Part shown: positions 17,560 through 25,564 of the stretch, piece by piece | Numbering within the stretch: position 1 is the first letter of the stretch | Layout of the letters: every line of letters begins with the position of its first letter | NCBI GenBank assembly: GCA_947259685.1 | Contig: CAMYNC010000024.1 | Location: 1-36,564 of the forward strand | Reading direction: 5' to 3' | Length of the DNA stretch: 36,564 nucleotides | Source: an uncultured Desulfuromonadales bacterium | GTDB lineage: Bacteria; Desulfobacterota; Desulfuromonadia; Desulfuromonadales; Geopsychrobacteraceae | Made by a program: the position numbers and the translations under genes | The notes under the pieces: model-generated | What the model saw: the letters and a program-made list of their open reading frames with translations, nothing else | Databases searched by the model: none | Told to the model about the DNA's origin: nothing

Positions 17560-18735
17560 ATGAACGAAGTCTTTGTTATTGAAGCATTACGCACTCCCTT
17601 CGGTAGTTTTGGCAGCAGCCTGGCTGATGTCCCGGCCCCGCAACTGGCAGCGACCGTGGTTCGCCAGCTGCTCGAACGGAACCAGCTCGACCCAGCGGTC
17701 CTCGGCCAGTTTATCGCCGGGCAGGTCATCTCAACCGGCTGCGGCCAGGCACCGGCCCGTCAGGCGATGCGTGCAGCCGGCATTCCGGATACGGTTCCGG
17801 CCATGACCATCAATAAGGTCTGCGGTAGCGGTCTCAAAGCGATGATGCTGGCCGCCGATGCGATCCGTCTCGGCGATGACCAGCTGGCTATCGCTGGCGG
17901 CATGGAAAACATGTCTCGGATCCCTTACGCTCTGCTAAATGCCCGCTTTGGCATGCGCATGGGGAACGGTCAGGCAGTTGACCTGCTGCTCCACGACGCG
18001 CTGCTCGACCCGGACACCGGCCGCCACATGGGCGAAATCACCGAAGCTGCGATTGCCGAGCATGGGGTCAGTCGCGAAGCCCAGGACGAATACGCCATCA
18101 GTTCCTATAACCGCGCCCAGGCTGCGGCCAAGCGTGGTTTTCACGCCAAAGAGATCGTCCCGGTGGTGAAATCAACCCGCAAAGGAGACGTCACCGTCGA
18201 CTGCGATGAAGAGCCCTCGCGGGTCGATTTCGACAAATTCAGCGGCTTGCGACCAGCCTTCAAAAAGGATGGCACCCTGACCGCCGGAAACGCCTCGACA
18301 ATCAACGATGGAGCGGCCTTCGCGCTGCTCGCCAGTAGTGCCGCTTGTGAGAATTACACACTGAAACCGAAAGCGAAACTGGTCGCCTATGCGACCAACA
18401 GCCTGCATCCAAGTCAGTTCCCGGTCGCCCCGATCGGCGCCATCGAGCGGGTCTGCGCCAAAGCCGGTCTGTCGCTTGAGCAGATTGACCTGTTCGAAAT
18501 CAATTCAGCCTTTTCCGCCGTCGCACTGATGACAATCAACCGGCTGAAAATTGAACGCGACAAGGTCAACATCAACGGCGGAGCAATCTCAATCGGTCAC
18601 CCGGTCGGTGCCAGTGGCGGCCGCCTGGTTGCAACTCTGCTCAACGGCTTGGAAGAGACTGGTGGTCGTTACGGCTTGGCAACCCTCTGTATCGGTGGCG
18701 GCGAAGCGGTCGCGGCGATTTTCGAAATACTTTAA
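17560..18735 (+). CDS. Acetyl-CoA acetyltransferase (thiolase)
   Basis: 391 residues, full thiolase length. Nucleophile C88 (NKVCGSG), H347 (SIGHPVGASGG) and C377 (CIGGGEA) are all present. The water-binding motif usually NEAF reads N315-S-A-F here, so the Asn is kept but Glu is replaced by Ser. The enzyme cleaves acetoacetyl-CoA to two acetyl-CoA, or condenses them. Placed between etfA and 3-hydroxybutyryl-CoA dehydrogenase, it probably acts in the degradative direction. GAGG lies before the ATG. A long inverted repeat follows the stop. Confidence 0.93.
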   Translation: MNEVFVIEALRTPFGSFGSSLADVPAPQLAATVVRQLLERNQLDPAVLGQFIAGQVISTGCGQAPARQAMRAAGIPDTVPAMTINKVCGSGLKAMMLAADAIRLGDDQLAIAGGMENMSRIPYALLNARFGMRMGNGQAVDLLLHDALLDPDTGRHMGEITEAAIAEHGVSREAQDEYAISSYNRAQAAAKRGFHAKEIVPVVKSTRKGDVTVDCDEEPSRVDFDKFSGLRPAFKKDGTLTAGNASTINDGAAFALLASSAACENYTLKPKAKLVAYATNSLHPSQFPVAPIGAIERVCAKAGLSLEQIDLFEINSAFSAVALMTINRLKIERDKVNINGGAISIGHPVGASGGRLVATLLNGLEETGGRYGLATLCIGGGEAVAAIFEIL

Positions 18736-18834
18736 CCGCAGGGAACGCAGGGAGCGCAAAGAAAAGCGAAATACTTAAAATCATTTTTCTCGGCGTCCTC
18801 TGCGTTCTCTAGTGAGCATAGCGAACGGGCGGTT
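18734..18834. repeat. Intergenic inverted repeat, family A copy 1
   Basis: Left arm starts at the thiolase stop (AACCGCAGGGAACGCAGGGA...). The right arm ends GCGTTCTCT...GGCGGTT. The arms pair over about 30 bases with mismatches, and an extra 18 bases sit in the right arm. It shares the GCGCAGAGAAAA-type arm style with 22703-22778. I recall similar elements as frequent in Desulfuromonadales intergenic regions. Confidence 0.65.
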
Positions 18835-18862
18835 ACTATTTTTTTTTGACATGGAGGAGAAA

Positions 18863-19714
18863 ATGGCGATCAACAGAATCATGGTCATCGGTGCCGGGCA
18901 GATGGGTGGCGGCATTGCCCAGGTCGCGGCCCAGTCCGGGCTGCAAGTGGTGCTGAACGACATCGACCAGACATTTATCGACAAACGTCTGGCGTTTATC
19001 GACAAGTTACTGGTGAAAAATATCGAAAAAGGGCGACTGAGCGAGGACGAGAAGATCGAAGTCATGTCAAGACTGATCCCATCGACCGAGCTGAAGGACG
19101 CCGGAGATGTCGATTTCATCGTTGAAGCCGCCAGCGAGAATATGGCGATCAAAGAAAAGATCTTCCGTACCTTGGATGAAGTCGCCAAACCAGGAGTAAT
19201 TCTCGCCAGCAACACCTCTTCCTTGCCGATCACTGAAATTGCCGCAGTCACCAATCGCCCAGAGCTGGTGATCGGCATGCATTTCATGAATCCGGTGCCG
19301 GTGATGAAGCTAGTCGAAGTCATCCGTGGCATCGCCACCAGCGACGCAACCTACCAGACCGTCAAAGCCCTCTCCGAGCAGATGGATAAAACTCCGGTTG
19401 AGGTCAACGATTACCCCGGCTTTATTTCCAACCGGATACTGATGCCGATGATCAATGAAGCGATCTACTGTGTCTATGAAGGGGTTGCAGAACCGGAAGC
19501 GATCGACACAGTCATGAAACTGGGGATGAATCATCCTATGGGGCCGCTGACCCTGGCAGACTTTATCGGTCTGGACACCTGCCTGGCAATCATGGAGGTC
19601 CTTTACGAAGGCTTCGCCGACAGCAAATACCGCCCTTGCCCGCTGCTGCGCAAGATGGTCAAAGCCGGCTGGCTGGGTAAAAAGAGCGGCAAAGGTTTTT
19701 TCACCTATGCCTGA
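18863..19714 (+). CDS. hbd: 3-hydroxybutyryl-CoA dehydrogenase
   Basis: 283 residues from the ATG at 18863, with GGAGGAG upstream. An earlier in-frame start at 18812 is unlikely because it would place coding sequence inside the inverted repeat. NAD-binding loop [13 protein letters not shown]. Catalytic His in [34 protein letters not shown] marks the C-terminal helical domain. It oxidises 3-hydroxybutyryl-CoA to acetoacetyl-CoA with NAD+, directly feeding the thiolase encoded upstream. Cytoplasmic. Normal family length. Confidence 0.95.
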   Translation: MAINRIMVIGAGQMGGGIAQVAAQSGLQVVLNDIDQTFIDKRLAFIDKLLVKNIEKGRLSEDEKIEVMSRLIPSTELKDAGDVDFIVEAASENMAIKEKIFRTLDEVAKPGVILASNTSSLPITEIAAVTNRPELVIGMHFMNPVPVMKLVEVIRGIATSDATYQTVKALSEQMDKTPVEVNDYPGFISNRILMPMINEAIYCVYEGVAEPEAIDTVMKLGMNHPMGPLTLADFIGLDTCLAIMEVLYEGFADSKYRPCPLLRKMVKAGWLGKKSGKGFFTYA

Positions 19715-19789
19715 TACTTTGAAACTTCGCGCGGGACCTCCGCCGAAGCGAAGAACGAGAATGCACCACCTGCGGCGAAGGAGATAACA

Positions 19790-20572
19790 ATGGCCCTGAA
19801 GAACATCCTGGTCCACCTCGACAACACCCCCCAGAGCCCAATGCGCTACGCGCTGGGACTGCAACTGGCCAAGCAACAGCAGGCCTGTTTGACCGCCTTC
19901 TATTCAACCGCCTCCCCCTATTTCTCGCGCGGTGGAGAAAAGCCGCAGCGGGAGGCCGCTCAGGTAGAATGCGCTGAGCAAGCTGCCGCTGCTGGTGTCC
20001 AGCTCGATTGGGCCGAGTCGGATGAAGCCGAGGCGATCCTGCCGTTAACCACCAGGGTGATCTACCAGGCCACCTATGCCGACCTATGCATCATCGGCCA
20101 ACCGAGCAGGCAGCCGCCACCGCCGCGCGAGCTGGCTGAACGGCTGATTCTCTCTTCCGGCCATCCGGTCATCACCATTCCCTTTGCCGGAAATTTCAAA
20201 TCGATTGGCACCAGGGTCATGATCGCCTGGAAAGCCGGCCGGGCGTCATCCCGAGCGATCGCAGCCGTCATGCCGATTTTGCAGCAGGCCGAAGACGTGT
20301 TTCTACTCAGTTTTTCCACCAGCAATGACGAGCGTAAAGAGAATGAGCGCACCCTGGAAAAGATGGCCAGACACCTCTCCCGGCATGGGATCAAAACCAA
20401 ACTGGAAAGCCGCCTGATCACCAATATCAGCCTGGGGGATGCCCTGCTTAACCGCGCCGCGGAAGAAGGCATAGATCTTCTGGTTTGTGGTGGCATGGTC
20501 GCCGCTCAGCTGGGCCCGCTGGCAAATCATCTTTTGAAGCAAATGACCGTACCCGTGCTGATGTCGAGTTAG
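19790..20572 (+). CDS. Universal stress protein, tandem UspA domains
   Basis: 260 residues with two UspA-like halves. The first starts MALKNILVHLDNTPQS. The second starts GTRVMIAWKAGRASSRAIAAV and ends DLLVCGGMVAAQLGPLANHLLKQMTVPVLMS, the usual UspA C-terminus. The G-x-G-x9-GS ATP-binding pattern is not intact, so ATP binding is uncertain. A strong ribosome site (AAGGAG) precedes the ATG. It is embedded within the beta-oxidation operon, 75 bases after hbd and 28 before the enoyl-CoA hydratase gene. This links it to fatty-acid growth or stress conditions, but its molecular role is unknown. Confidence 0.88.
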   Translation: MALKNILVHLDNTPQSPMRYALGLQLAKQQQACLTAFYSTASPYFSRGGEKPQREAAQVECAEQAAAAGVQLDWAESDEAEAILPLTTRVIYQATYADLCIIGQPSRQPPPPRELAERLILSSGHPVITIPFAGNFKSIGTRVMIAWKAGRASSRAIAAVMPILQQAEDVFLLSFSTSNDERKENERTLEKMARHLSRHGIKTKLESRLITNISLGDALLNRAAEEGIDLLVCGGMVAAQLGPLANHLLKQMTVPVLMSS

Positions 20573-20600
20573 ATAAAAATCTATTTAAAGGAGAGAGTCG

Positions 20601-21383
20601 ATGAATTTTGAAAACCTGCTGGTAGAGATTACCGATGGCACCGCTGTCGTCACGATCAATCGCCCGAAAGCCCTCAATGCGCTCAATGAGCAGACGCTGC
20701 GCGAACTCCGGTGCGCCTTTGTCGGTTTTGCCGAAAATGATGCGGTGCAAGTGATCATCATCACCGGCAGCGGCGAAAAGGCTTTTGTTGCTGGAGCGGA
20801 TATCGCCGCCATGCAGACTTTGAGCGCCCTTCAGGCTCGGGAGTTTGCCAAGCTGGGTCACGAAGTGATGCGCAGCATTGAGGCCTGCCCGAAACCGGTA
20901 ATCGCTGCAGTAAATGGTTTCGCCCTCGGCGGTGGCTGCGAATTGGCACTTGGTTGTGATATCCGGCTGGCTTCAGAGAACGCCCGTTTCGGTCAACCGG
21001 AAGTCAACCTCGGTGTCATTCCCGGATTTGGCGGCACCCAGAGACTGGGCCGGCTGGTCGGCAAAGGGCTGGCGATGGAGATGGTGTTAACTGGTGACAT
21101 GATTGATGCAGCTGAGGCACACCGCATAGGCCTGGCCAACAAGGTAGTCGCGCAATCCGAACTGCTCGATACCGCCAAGAGCATGGCCGCCAAGATCAGC
21201 AGCAAGGGGCCGCTCTCGGTCAAACTGGCCAAGGAAGCGATCCGCAACGGCCTGGAGATGGATCTTGATAAGGCCAATCAGTATGAAGCCGAACTGTTCG
21301 GCCTCTGCTTCGCCAGTGAGGACCAGAAAGAAGGGATGCAGGCGTTTCTGGAGAAACGTCCGGCGAAGTTCACTGGCAAGTGA
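20601..21383 (+). CDS. Enoyl-CoA hydratase (crotonase)
   Basis: 260 residues. Crotonase signatures: FVAGADIAAM (oxyanion hole), NGFALGGGCELALGCDIRLAS, and QPEVNLGVIPGFGGTQRL, which includes the second catalytic Glu. It hydrates crotonyl-CoA and other short enoyl-CoAs to 3-hydroxyacyl-CoA, the step before Hbd. GGAG lies before the ATG. The operon context (acyl-CoA dehydrogenases, Hbd, thiolase) makes short-chain beta-oxidation the likely pathway. Confidence 0.94.
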   Translation: MNFENLLVEITDGTAVVTINRPKALNALNEQTLRELRCAFVGFAENDAVQVIIITGSGEKAFVAGADIAAMQTLSALQAREFAKLGHEVMRSIEACPKPVIAAVNGFALGGGCELALGCDIRLASENARFGQPEVNLGVIPGFGGTQRLGRLVGKGLAMEMVLTGDMIDAAEAHRIGLANKVVAQSELLDTAKSMAAKISSKGPLSVKLAKEAIRNGLEMDLDKANQYEAELFGLCFASEDQKEGMQAFLEKRPAKFTGK

Positions 21384-21407
21384 TTTTTGTAGCCTGGGAA
21401 TGGTCAC

Positions 21408-21524
21408 GGCTGCTCAAAAAGGTCCAGATGCACGGCTTGTGTAGTGCCACGACATGAGGCGTTGCTATCTATGTCGAATGGCGTGACACAAGCATAACCA
21501 GCAGATGGACCTTTTTCAGCAGCC
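21408..21524. repeat. Intergenic inverted repeat, family B
   Basis: 117 bases. The outer arms GGCTGCTCAAAAAGGTCC (21408-21425) and GGACCTTTTTCAGCAGCC (21507-21524) pair with one mismatch, and ATGC/GCAG-type bases extend them imperfectly. The centre is about 80 bases long. I recall elements with the same AAAAAGGTCCAGATGC end as abundant in Geobacter/Desulfuromonas genomes. It ends 13 bases before the next ATG. Confidence 0.7.
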
Positions 21525-21537
21525 TTCGGAGACGAAA

Positions 21538-22695
21538 ATGAATTTAGATCTGACCGAAGAACAAAAACTGATCCAGGACACCGCGCGCGAATTTGCCAGC
21601 GCTGAATTGGCACCGGTTGCCGAGCAACTCGACCGTGACGAATCTGAGCAGATCTTTTTCGAAAATCTGAAAAAACTCGCGGAACTCGGCTTTATGGGCC
21701 TGAACGTTCGTGAGGAGTATGGCGGCACTGAAGCAGGCGTGGTCGCTTTTTCTGTCGCCTTGACCGAAATTGCCCGGGCCTGCGCCTCAACCGCAGTGAC
21801 TCTTTCGGTCAGCAACATGGTCTGCGAAGTCATCCAGGCGGTCGGCAATGAAACCCAGCGTCAGCAATATATCCCGAAGGTTTGCTCTGGTGAATACCTG
21901 GCCGGAGCCTTTGCTCTGACCGAAACCGGCGCCGGCTCCGACCCGGCCGGGATGACCACCACGGCGGTCCTGGATGGCGACCACTGGGTGCTGAACGGCA
22001 GCAAGATTTTCATCACCAGCGCCCCTTACGCCGGAGTTTTCGTTGTCTGGGCGGTCACTGACAAAGCCGCCCCGAAGGGGAAGGGAATCAGCTGCTTCCT
22101 CGTCGAACAGAACGCACTGGGGCTGGTGATCGGCAAGAAAGAAGAAAAAATGGGACAGCACGCCTCAGCGACCAACGAGCTGCTGTTCCAGAACTGCCGC
22201 ATCCCCAAGGACGCCCTGATGGGCAAACTCAACGATGGCTTCCGGATCGCGGTCGGCGAACTGGCCGGCGGCCGGATCGGTATCGGCTCACTGGCATTGG
22301 GCATCGGCCTGGCGGCAATGGATGCGGCCACCGCCTATTCAGTGGAACGCAAACAGTTCGGGACGAAAATTGCAGATTTTCAGGCGATTCAGTGGAAGAT
22401 CGCTGACGGTTACACCGAACTGGATGCCGCGCGGCTGCTGCTGCTGAACGCCGCCTTTCAGAAAGAACAGGGCCGTAGTTTCGGCAAAGAGGCTTCAATG
22501 GCCAAGCTTTTTGCGACCGAAGCTGCCAACCGCGCCTGCTACGAAGCCATGCAGATGTTTGGCGGCTACGGGTACACTTGTGACTTTCCGGTGGAACGCT
22601 TTACCCGCGATGCGCGGATCTGTTCAATCTATGAAGGCACCAGCGAAATCCAGCGGCTGATCATCGCCCGGGATATTTTGCGGAGCTTCAGATGA
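21538..22695 (+). CDS. Short-chain acyl-CoA dehydrogenase 1
   Basis: 385 residues from the ATG at 21538, with CGGAG upstream. An in-frame ATG at 21505 lies inside the inverted repeat and is not used. FAD and substrate motifs: ALTETGAGSDPAGM and [12 protein letters not shown]. The catalytic base is E366 in SIYEGTSEIQRL. This is the pattern of butyryl/short-chain acyl-CoA dehydrogenases, which pass electrons to ETF. A second, similar dehydrogenase follows after a 116-base gap. The two probably differ in acyl-chain preference, which the sequence does not reveal. Confidence 0.93.
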   Translation: MNLDLTEEQKLIQDTAREFASAELAPVAEQLDRDESEQIFFENLKKLAELGFMGLNVREEYGGTEAGVVAFSVALTEIARACASTAVTLSVSNMVCEVIQAVGNETQRQQYIPKVCSGEYLAGAFALTETGAGSDPAGMTTTAVLDGDHWVLNGSKIFITSAPYAGVFVVWAVTDKAAPKGKGISCFLVEQNALGLVIGKKEEKMGQHASATNELLFQNCRIPKDALMGKLNDGFRIAVGELAGGRIGIGSLALGIGLAAMDAATAYSVERKQFGTKIADFQAIQWKIADGYTELDAARLLLLNAAFQKEQGRSFGKEASMAKLFATEAANRACYEAMQMFGGYGYTCDFPVERFTRDARICSIYEGTSEIQRLIIARDILRSFR

Positions 22696-22702
22696 TTTTT
22701 TT

Positions 22703-22778
22703 ACCGCCGAGAGCGCCGAGAGCGCAGAGAAAACCAATTTCAAAAAGTTTTTCTCTGCGCTCTCGGCGTGCTCGGCGA
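22703..22778. repeat. Intergenic inverted repeat, family A copy 2
   Basis: Left arm ACCGCCGAGAGCGCCGAGAG... (from 22703). Right arm TTTTTCTCTGCGCTCTCGGCG (from about 22748). The arms of about 30 bases pair with few mismatches around a short loop. It occupies most of the gap between two acyl-CoA dehydrogenase genes and has the same arm style as 18734-18834. Confidence 0.7.
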
Positions 22779-22811
22779 TTATCGATTTTAATCTAAACAA
22801 GGAGCATAACC

Positions 22812-23957
22812 ATGATTTTCGAACTGACCGAAGAACAGAACCTGCTTCGCCAGATGGTCCGGGATTTTGCCGAGGCGGAAATCGCCCCTGGAGTGGAAGA
22901 ACGTGATGAAGCCGAACGCTTCGACCGCGAACTGATGTACGACAAGCTCGGAGAACTGGGCCTGACTGGGATCGTATTTCCCGAAGAGTACGGCGGCGCC
23001 GACGCTGATTACATCAGCTACGCCATCGCCGTCGAGGAGCTCTCACGGGTCTGCGCCTCAACCGGCGTCACCCTTTCGGCTCACCTCTCCCTGGCTGCCA
23101 ATCCAATCTATCTGTTCGGCACCGAAGAGCAGAAAATGAAACATCTGAAACCGCTGGCCGAAGGGAGCAAGCTGGGTGGCTTCGGCCTGACCGAAAACTC
23201 GGCCGGCTCCGATGCCGGCGGCACCAAAACCACGGCGGTGCGCGATGGCGGCGAGTGGGTGCTCAACGGCAGCAAGATCTTCATCACCAATGGCGGCGAT
23301 GCAGAAACTTACATCGTCTTTGCCCGCACCGACAAGGAGGCAAAGAAGCATCACGGCATCAGCGCCTTTATCATCGAAAAGGATACCCCAGGTTTCAGCT
23401 TTGGGAAAAAGGAGAAGAAACTCGGCATCCGCGCCTCCCCGACCATGGAACTGGTGTTTGAAAACTGCCGGATCCCGGCTGAGAACCTGCTCGGTGAAGA
23501 GGGCGAAGGCTTCAAGGTCGCGATGAAAACTCTCGATGGCGGTCGCATCGGCATCGCCGCCCAGGCCCTCGGTATCGCCCAGGGTGCCTTTGAGGCCGCG
23601 CTGAATTACGCCAAAGAGCGCAAGCAGTTCAACCAGGCGATCAGCAGCTTCCAGGCAATTCAGTTCAAGCTGGCCGATATGGCGACCGAAATCGAAGCGG
23701 CAAGGTTGCTTGTTTACCAGGCAGCCTATAAGGCGAGTGCCGGGATCCCCTACAGTAAGGATTCAGCCATGGCCAAGCTGTACGCTTCAGATGTGGCGAT
23801 GAAGGTCACCATCGAAGCGGTGCAGGTTTTGGGTGGCTACGGCTACACCCGTGAGTTTCCAGTCGAGCGGATGATGCGCGACGCCAAGATCACCCAGATT
23901 TACGAAGGGACCAATGAAGTGCAGCGGGTTGTGATAAGCGCGGCACTGACCAAATAG
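22812..23957 (+). CDS. Short-chain acyl-CoA dehydrogenase 2
   Basis: 381 residues, typical butyryl-CoA dehydrogenase length. Motifs: [37 protein letters not shown], and catalytic base E365 in [12 protein letters not shown]. It oxidises a short saturated acyl-CoA to the 2-enoyl-CoA, reducing ETF. AAGGAG precedes the ATG. It is more canonical (ITNGG, GTNEVQR) than the preceding dehydrogenase. It is the last gene before the second sigma-54 promoter, so probably the end of the beta-oxidation transcription unit, although read-through is possible since no T-run terminator follows. Confidence 0.94.
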   Translation: MIFELTEEQNLLRQMVRDFAEAEIAPGVEERDEAERFDRELMYDKLGELGLTGIVFPEEYGGADADYISYAIAVEELSRVCASTGVTLSAHLSLAANPIYLFGTEEQKMKHLKPLAEGSKLGGFGLTENSAGSDAGGTKTTAVRDGGEWVLNGSKIFITNGGDAETYIVFARTDKEAKKHHGISAFIIEKDTPGFSFGKKEKKLGIRASPTMELVFENCRIPAENLLGEEGEGFKVAMKTLDGGRIGIAAQALGIAQGAFEAALNYAKERKQFNQAISSFQAIQFKLADMATEIEAARLLVYQAAYKASAGIPYSKDSAMAKLYASDVAMKVTIEAVQVLGGYGYTREFPVERMMRDAKITQIYEGTNEVQRVVISAALTK

Positions 23958-23981
23958 CCATTTATTCGCAATGCAAACCGG

Positions 23982-24031
23982 GTCAACGGAAGGAGACAGC
24001 TGTAAGCGAACGGTCGTCTCCATCCGTTGAC
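23982..24031. repeat. Long inverted repeat upstream of liu sigma-54 promoter
   Basis: GTCAACGGAAGGAGAC (23982-23997) and GTCTCCATCCGTTGAC (24016-24031) pair with a single mismatch around an 18-base loop. There is no T-run after it. Its centre is about 150 bases before the start predicted from the -24/-12 promoter at 24133, so it could be an mRNA 3' hairpin, a repeat element or an activator site. Confidence 0.7.
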
Positions 24032-24132
24032 ACCCAGCTAACAAGAAACCAAAGGCCTGTCAGGGCAAAGAATTTCAGGAGCAATTACAGATACTTAACT
24101 AGTCCAAGAAAAATCGAACCAGAACTCCGGGC

Positions 24133-24149
24133 TTGGCACCTGCCTTGCA
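24133..24149 (+). promoter_or_regulatory. Sigma-54 (-24/-12) promoter of the leucine-degradation operon
   Basis: TTGGCAC, five bases, TTGCA: an almost perfect match to the RpoN consensus, with GG (24135-24136) and GC (24147-24148) exactly 12 apart. Predicted start near 24160, about 30 bases before the liuA ATG at 24192. Confidence 0.85.
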
Positions 24150-24191
24150 AATTATCCTGACAGAACCTGAAACCCACTGCAGGAGAGAGAG

Positions 24192-25373
24192 ATGACAGCG
24201 ATCAGCTTTCCCGGACTCGAATTCGACCTGGACGACACGACCAAATTGTTGCGCGAGACAGTCAGGGATTTCGCCGCCGATGAAATTGCCCCACGAGCGG
24301 CAGATATCGACCGCGACAATCAGTTTCCTGCCGATCTCTGGGAAAAAATGGGCCAACTCGGCCTGCTCGGCATCACCGTCAGCGATGAATACGGTGGCGC
24401 AGAAATGAGCTATCTCGACCATGTCATCGCTATGGAAGAGCTCAGTCGTGCCTCCGCCTCGGTCGCGCTCTCTTACGGTGCCCACTCTAACCTCTGCGTT
24501 AATCAGATCTTCCGTAACGGCAGTGACGCCCAAAAGCAGAAATACTTGCCGAAGCTACTCAGTGGCGAGCATGTCGGTGCTCTGGCGATGAGCGAAGCCG
24601 GCTCGGGCTCGGACGTCGTCAGCATGAGCTTGCGGGCTGATAAACGTGGTGATTATTACATCCTCAACGGCACTAAAATGTGGATCACCAACGGCCCCGA
24701 AGCCAATGTCCTGGTGGTTTACGCCAAAACTGCCCCGGCTGCCGGATCGCGCGGCATCACCGCATTTCTCATAGAAAAAAACTTCCCCGGTTTCAGCACT
24801 GCCCAGAAGCTCGACAAATTAGGAATGCGCGGCTCCAACACCTGTGAGCTGGTGTTTGAAGATTGCGCTGTTCCCACCGAAAACATCCTCGGACAACTGA
24901 ACGAAGGGGTCAAGGTGCTGATGAGCGGCCTCGATTACGAACGAATCGTCCTCTCCGGTGGCCCCTTAGGGATCATGCGAGCTTGTCTGGACGCAGTGCT
25001 TCCCTACATCCATGAGCGCAAGCAGTTCGGCCGTTCGATCGGCGAGTTCCAGCTGATGCAGGGAAAAGTCGCCGACATGTACACCAACATGAACGCCAGC
25101 CGCTCCTACGTCTACGCCGTCGCCAAAGAAGCCTCCAGTCGTGGCGGCCGAAAGATCCGTAAGGATGCCGCAGGGGCAATCCTTTTCTCCTCGGAACGGG
25201 CCACCCAGATGGCCTTAGAAGCAATTCAATGCCTGGGCGGTAACGGCTATATCAACGAATTCCCCACTGGCCGACTACTGCGCGACGCCAAACTGTACGA
25301 AATCGGCGCCGGCACCAACGAGATCCGCCGGATGCTGATCGGCCGCGAACTGTTCGAACGTACAGCCAGCTAG
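24192..25373 (+). CDS. liuA: Isovaleryl-CoA dehydrogenase
   Basis: 393 residues. The catalytic Glu of isovaleryl-CoA dehydrogenases is on a different helix from other family members and is visible here as E250 in [13 protein letters not shown]. The ordinary position (IYEGT in the two preceding dehydrogenases) reads [11 protein letters not shown] and lacks the Glu. Other motifs are [14 protein letters not shown] and [12 protein letters not shown]. It converts isovaleryl-CoA to 3-methylcrotonyl-CoA, third step of leucine degradation, and reduces ETF. GGAG precedes the ATG. First gene after a sigma-54 promoter and followed by the rest of the pathway in order. Confidence 0.96.
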   Translation: MTAISFPGLEFDLDDTTKLLRETVRDFAADEIAPRAADIDRDNQFPADLWEKMGQLGLLGITVSDEYGGAEMSYLDHVIAMEELSRASASVALSYGAHSNLCVNQIFRNGSDAQKQKYLPKLLSGEHVGALAMSEAGSGSDVVSMSLRADKRGDYYILNGTKMWITNGPEANVLVVYAKTAPAAGSRGITAFLIEKNFPGFSTAQKLDKLGMRGSNTCELVFEDCAVPTENILGQLNEGVKVLMSGLDYERIVLSGGPLGIMRACLDAVLPYIHERKQFGRSIGEFQLMQGKVADMYTNMNASRSYVYAVAKEASSRGGRKIRKDAAGAILFSSERATQMALEAIQCLGGNGYINEFPTGRLLRDAKLYEIGAGTNEIRRMLIGRELFERTAS

Positions 25374-25401
25374 TTTCCTTCCGGAAACTCTGGAAGGAAA
25401 C
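25373..25401 (+). repeat. Short hairpin after liuA stop
   Basis: GTTTCCTTCC (25373-25382) and GGAAGGAAAC (25392-25401): ten-base perfect arms, nine-base loop, no T-run. It begins on the last base of the liuA stop codon. It could protect or process the mRNA rather than terminate it. Confidence 0.55.
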
Positions 25402-25405
25402 TGCT

Positions 25406-25547
25406 GGTTTTCGGATTGGAAACGAGAGGTTTTTCGTCGTGGCAAGGAAATCAAAGCCTTGCGCGGAGACGTACATCGTCCGTCGCACAAGCAAGGCTGT
25501 AGATTGACGCCGCCACGGCGGAAAAGAACCGTTTCCGGACGAAAACT
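25406..25547. repeat. 142-base intergenic inverted repeat, family C
   Basis: Two arms of about 57 bases (25406-25462 and 25491-25547) pair imperfectly over their whole length. They include GTTTTCG, GGAAACG, CGTGGC and a perfect GCCTTGC/GCAAGGC at the inner end. The loop of about 28 bases is GC-rich. It fills the gap between liuA and the carboxylase beta gene. The core (GGCAAGGAAATCAAAG...GATTGACGCCGCCACG) resembles a repeat I recall from Desulfuromonadales genomes. Confidence 0.7.
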
Positions 25548-25564
25548 AGATAACAGGTGACTTT

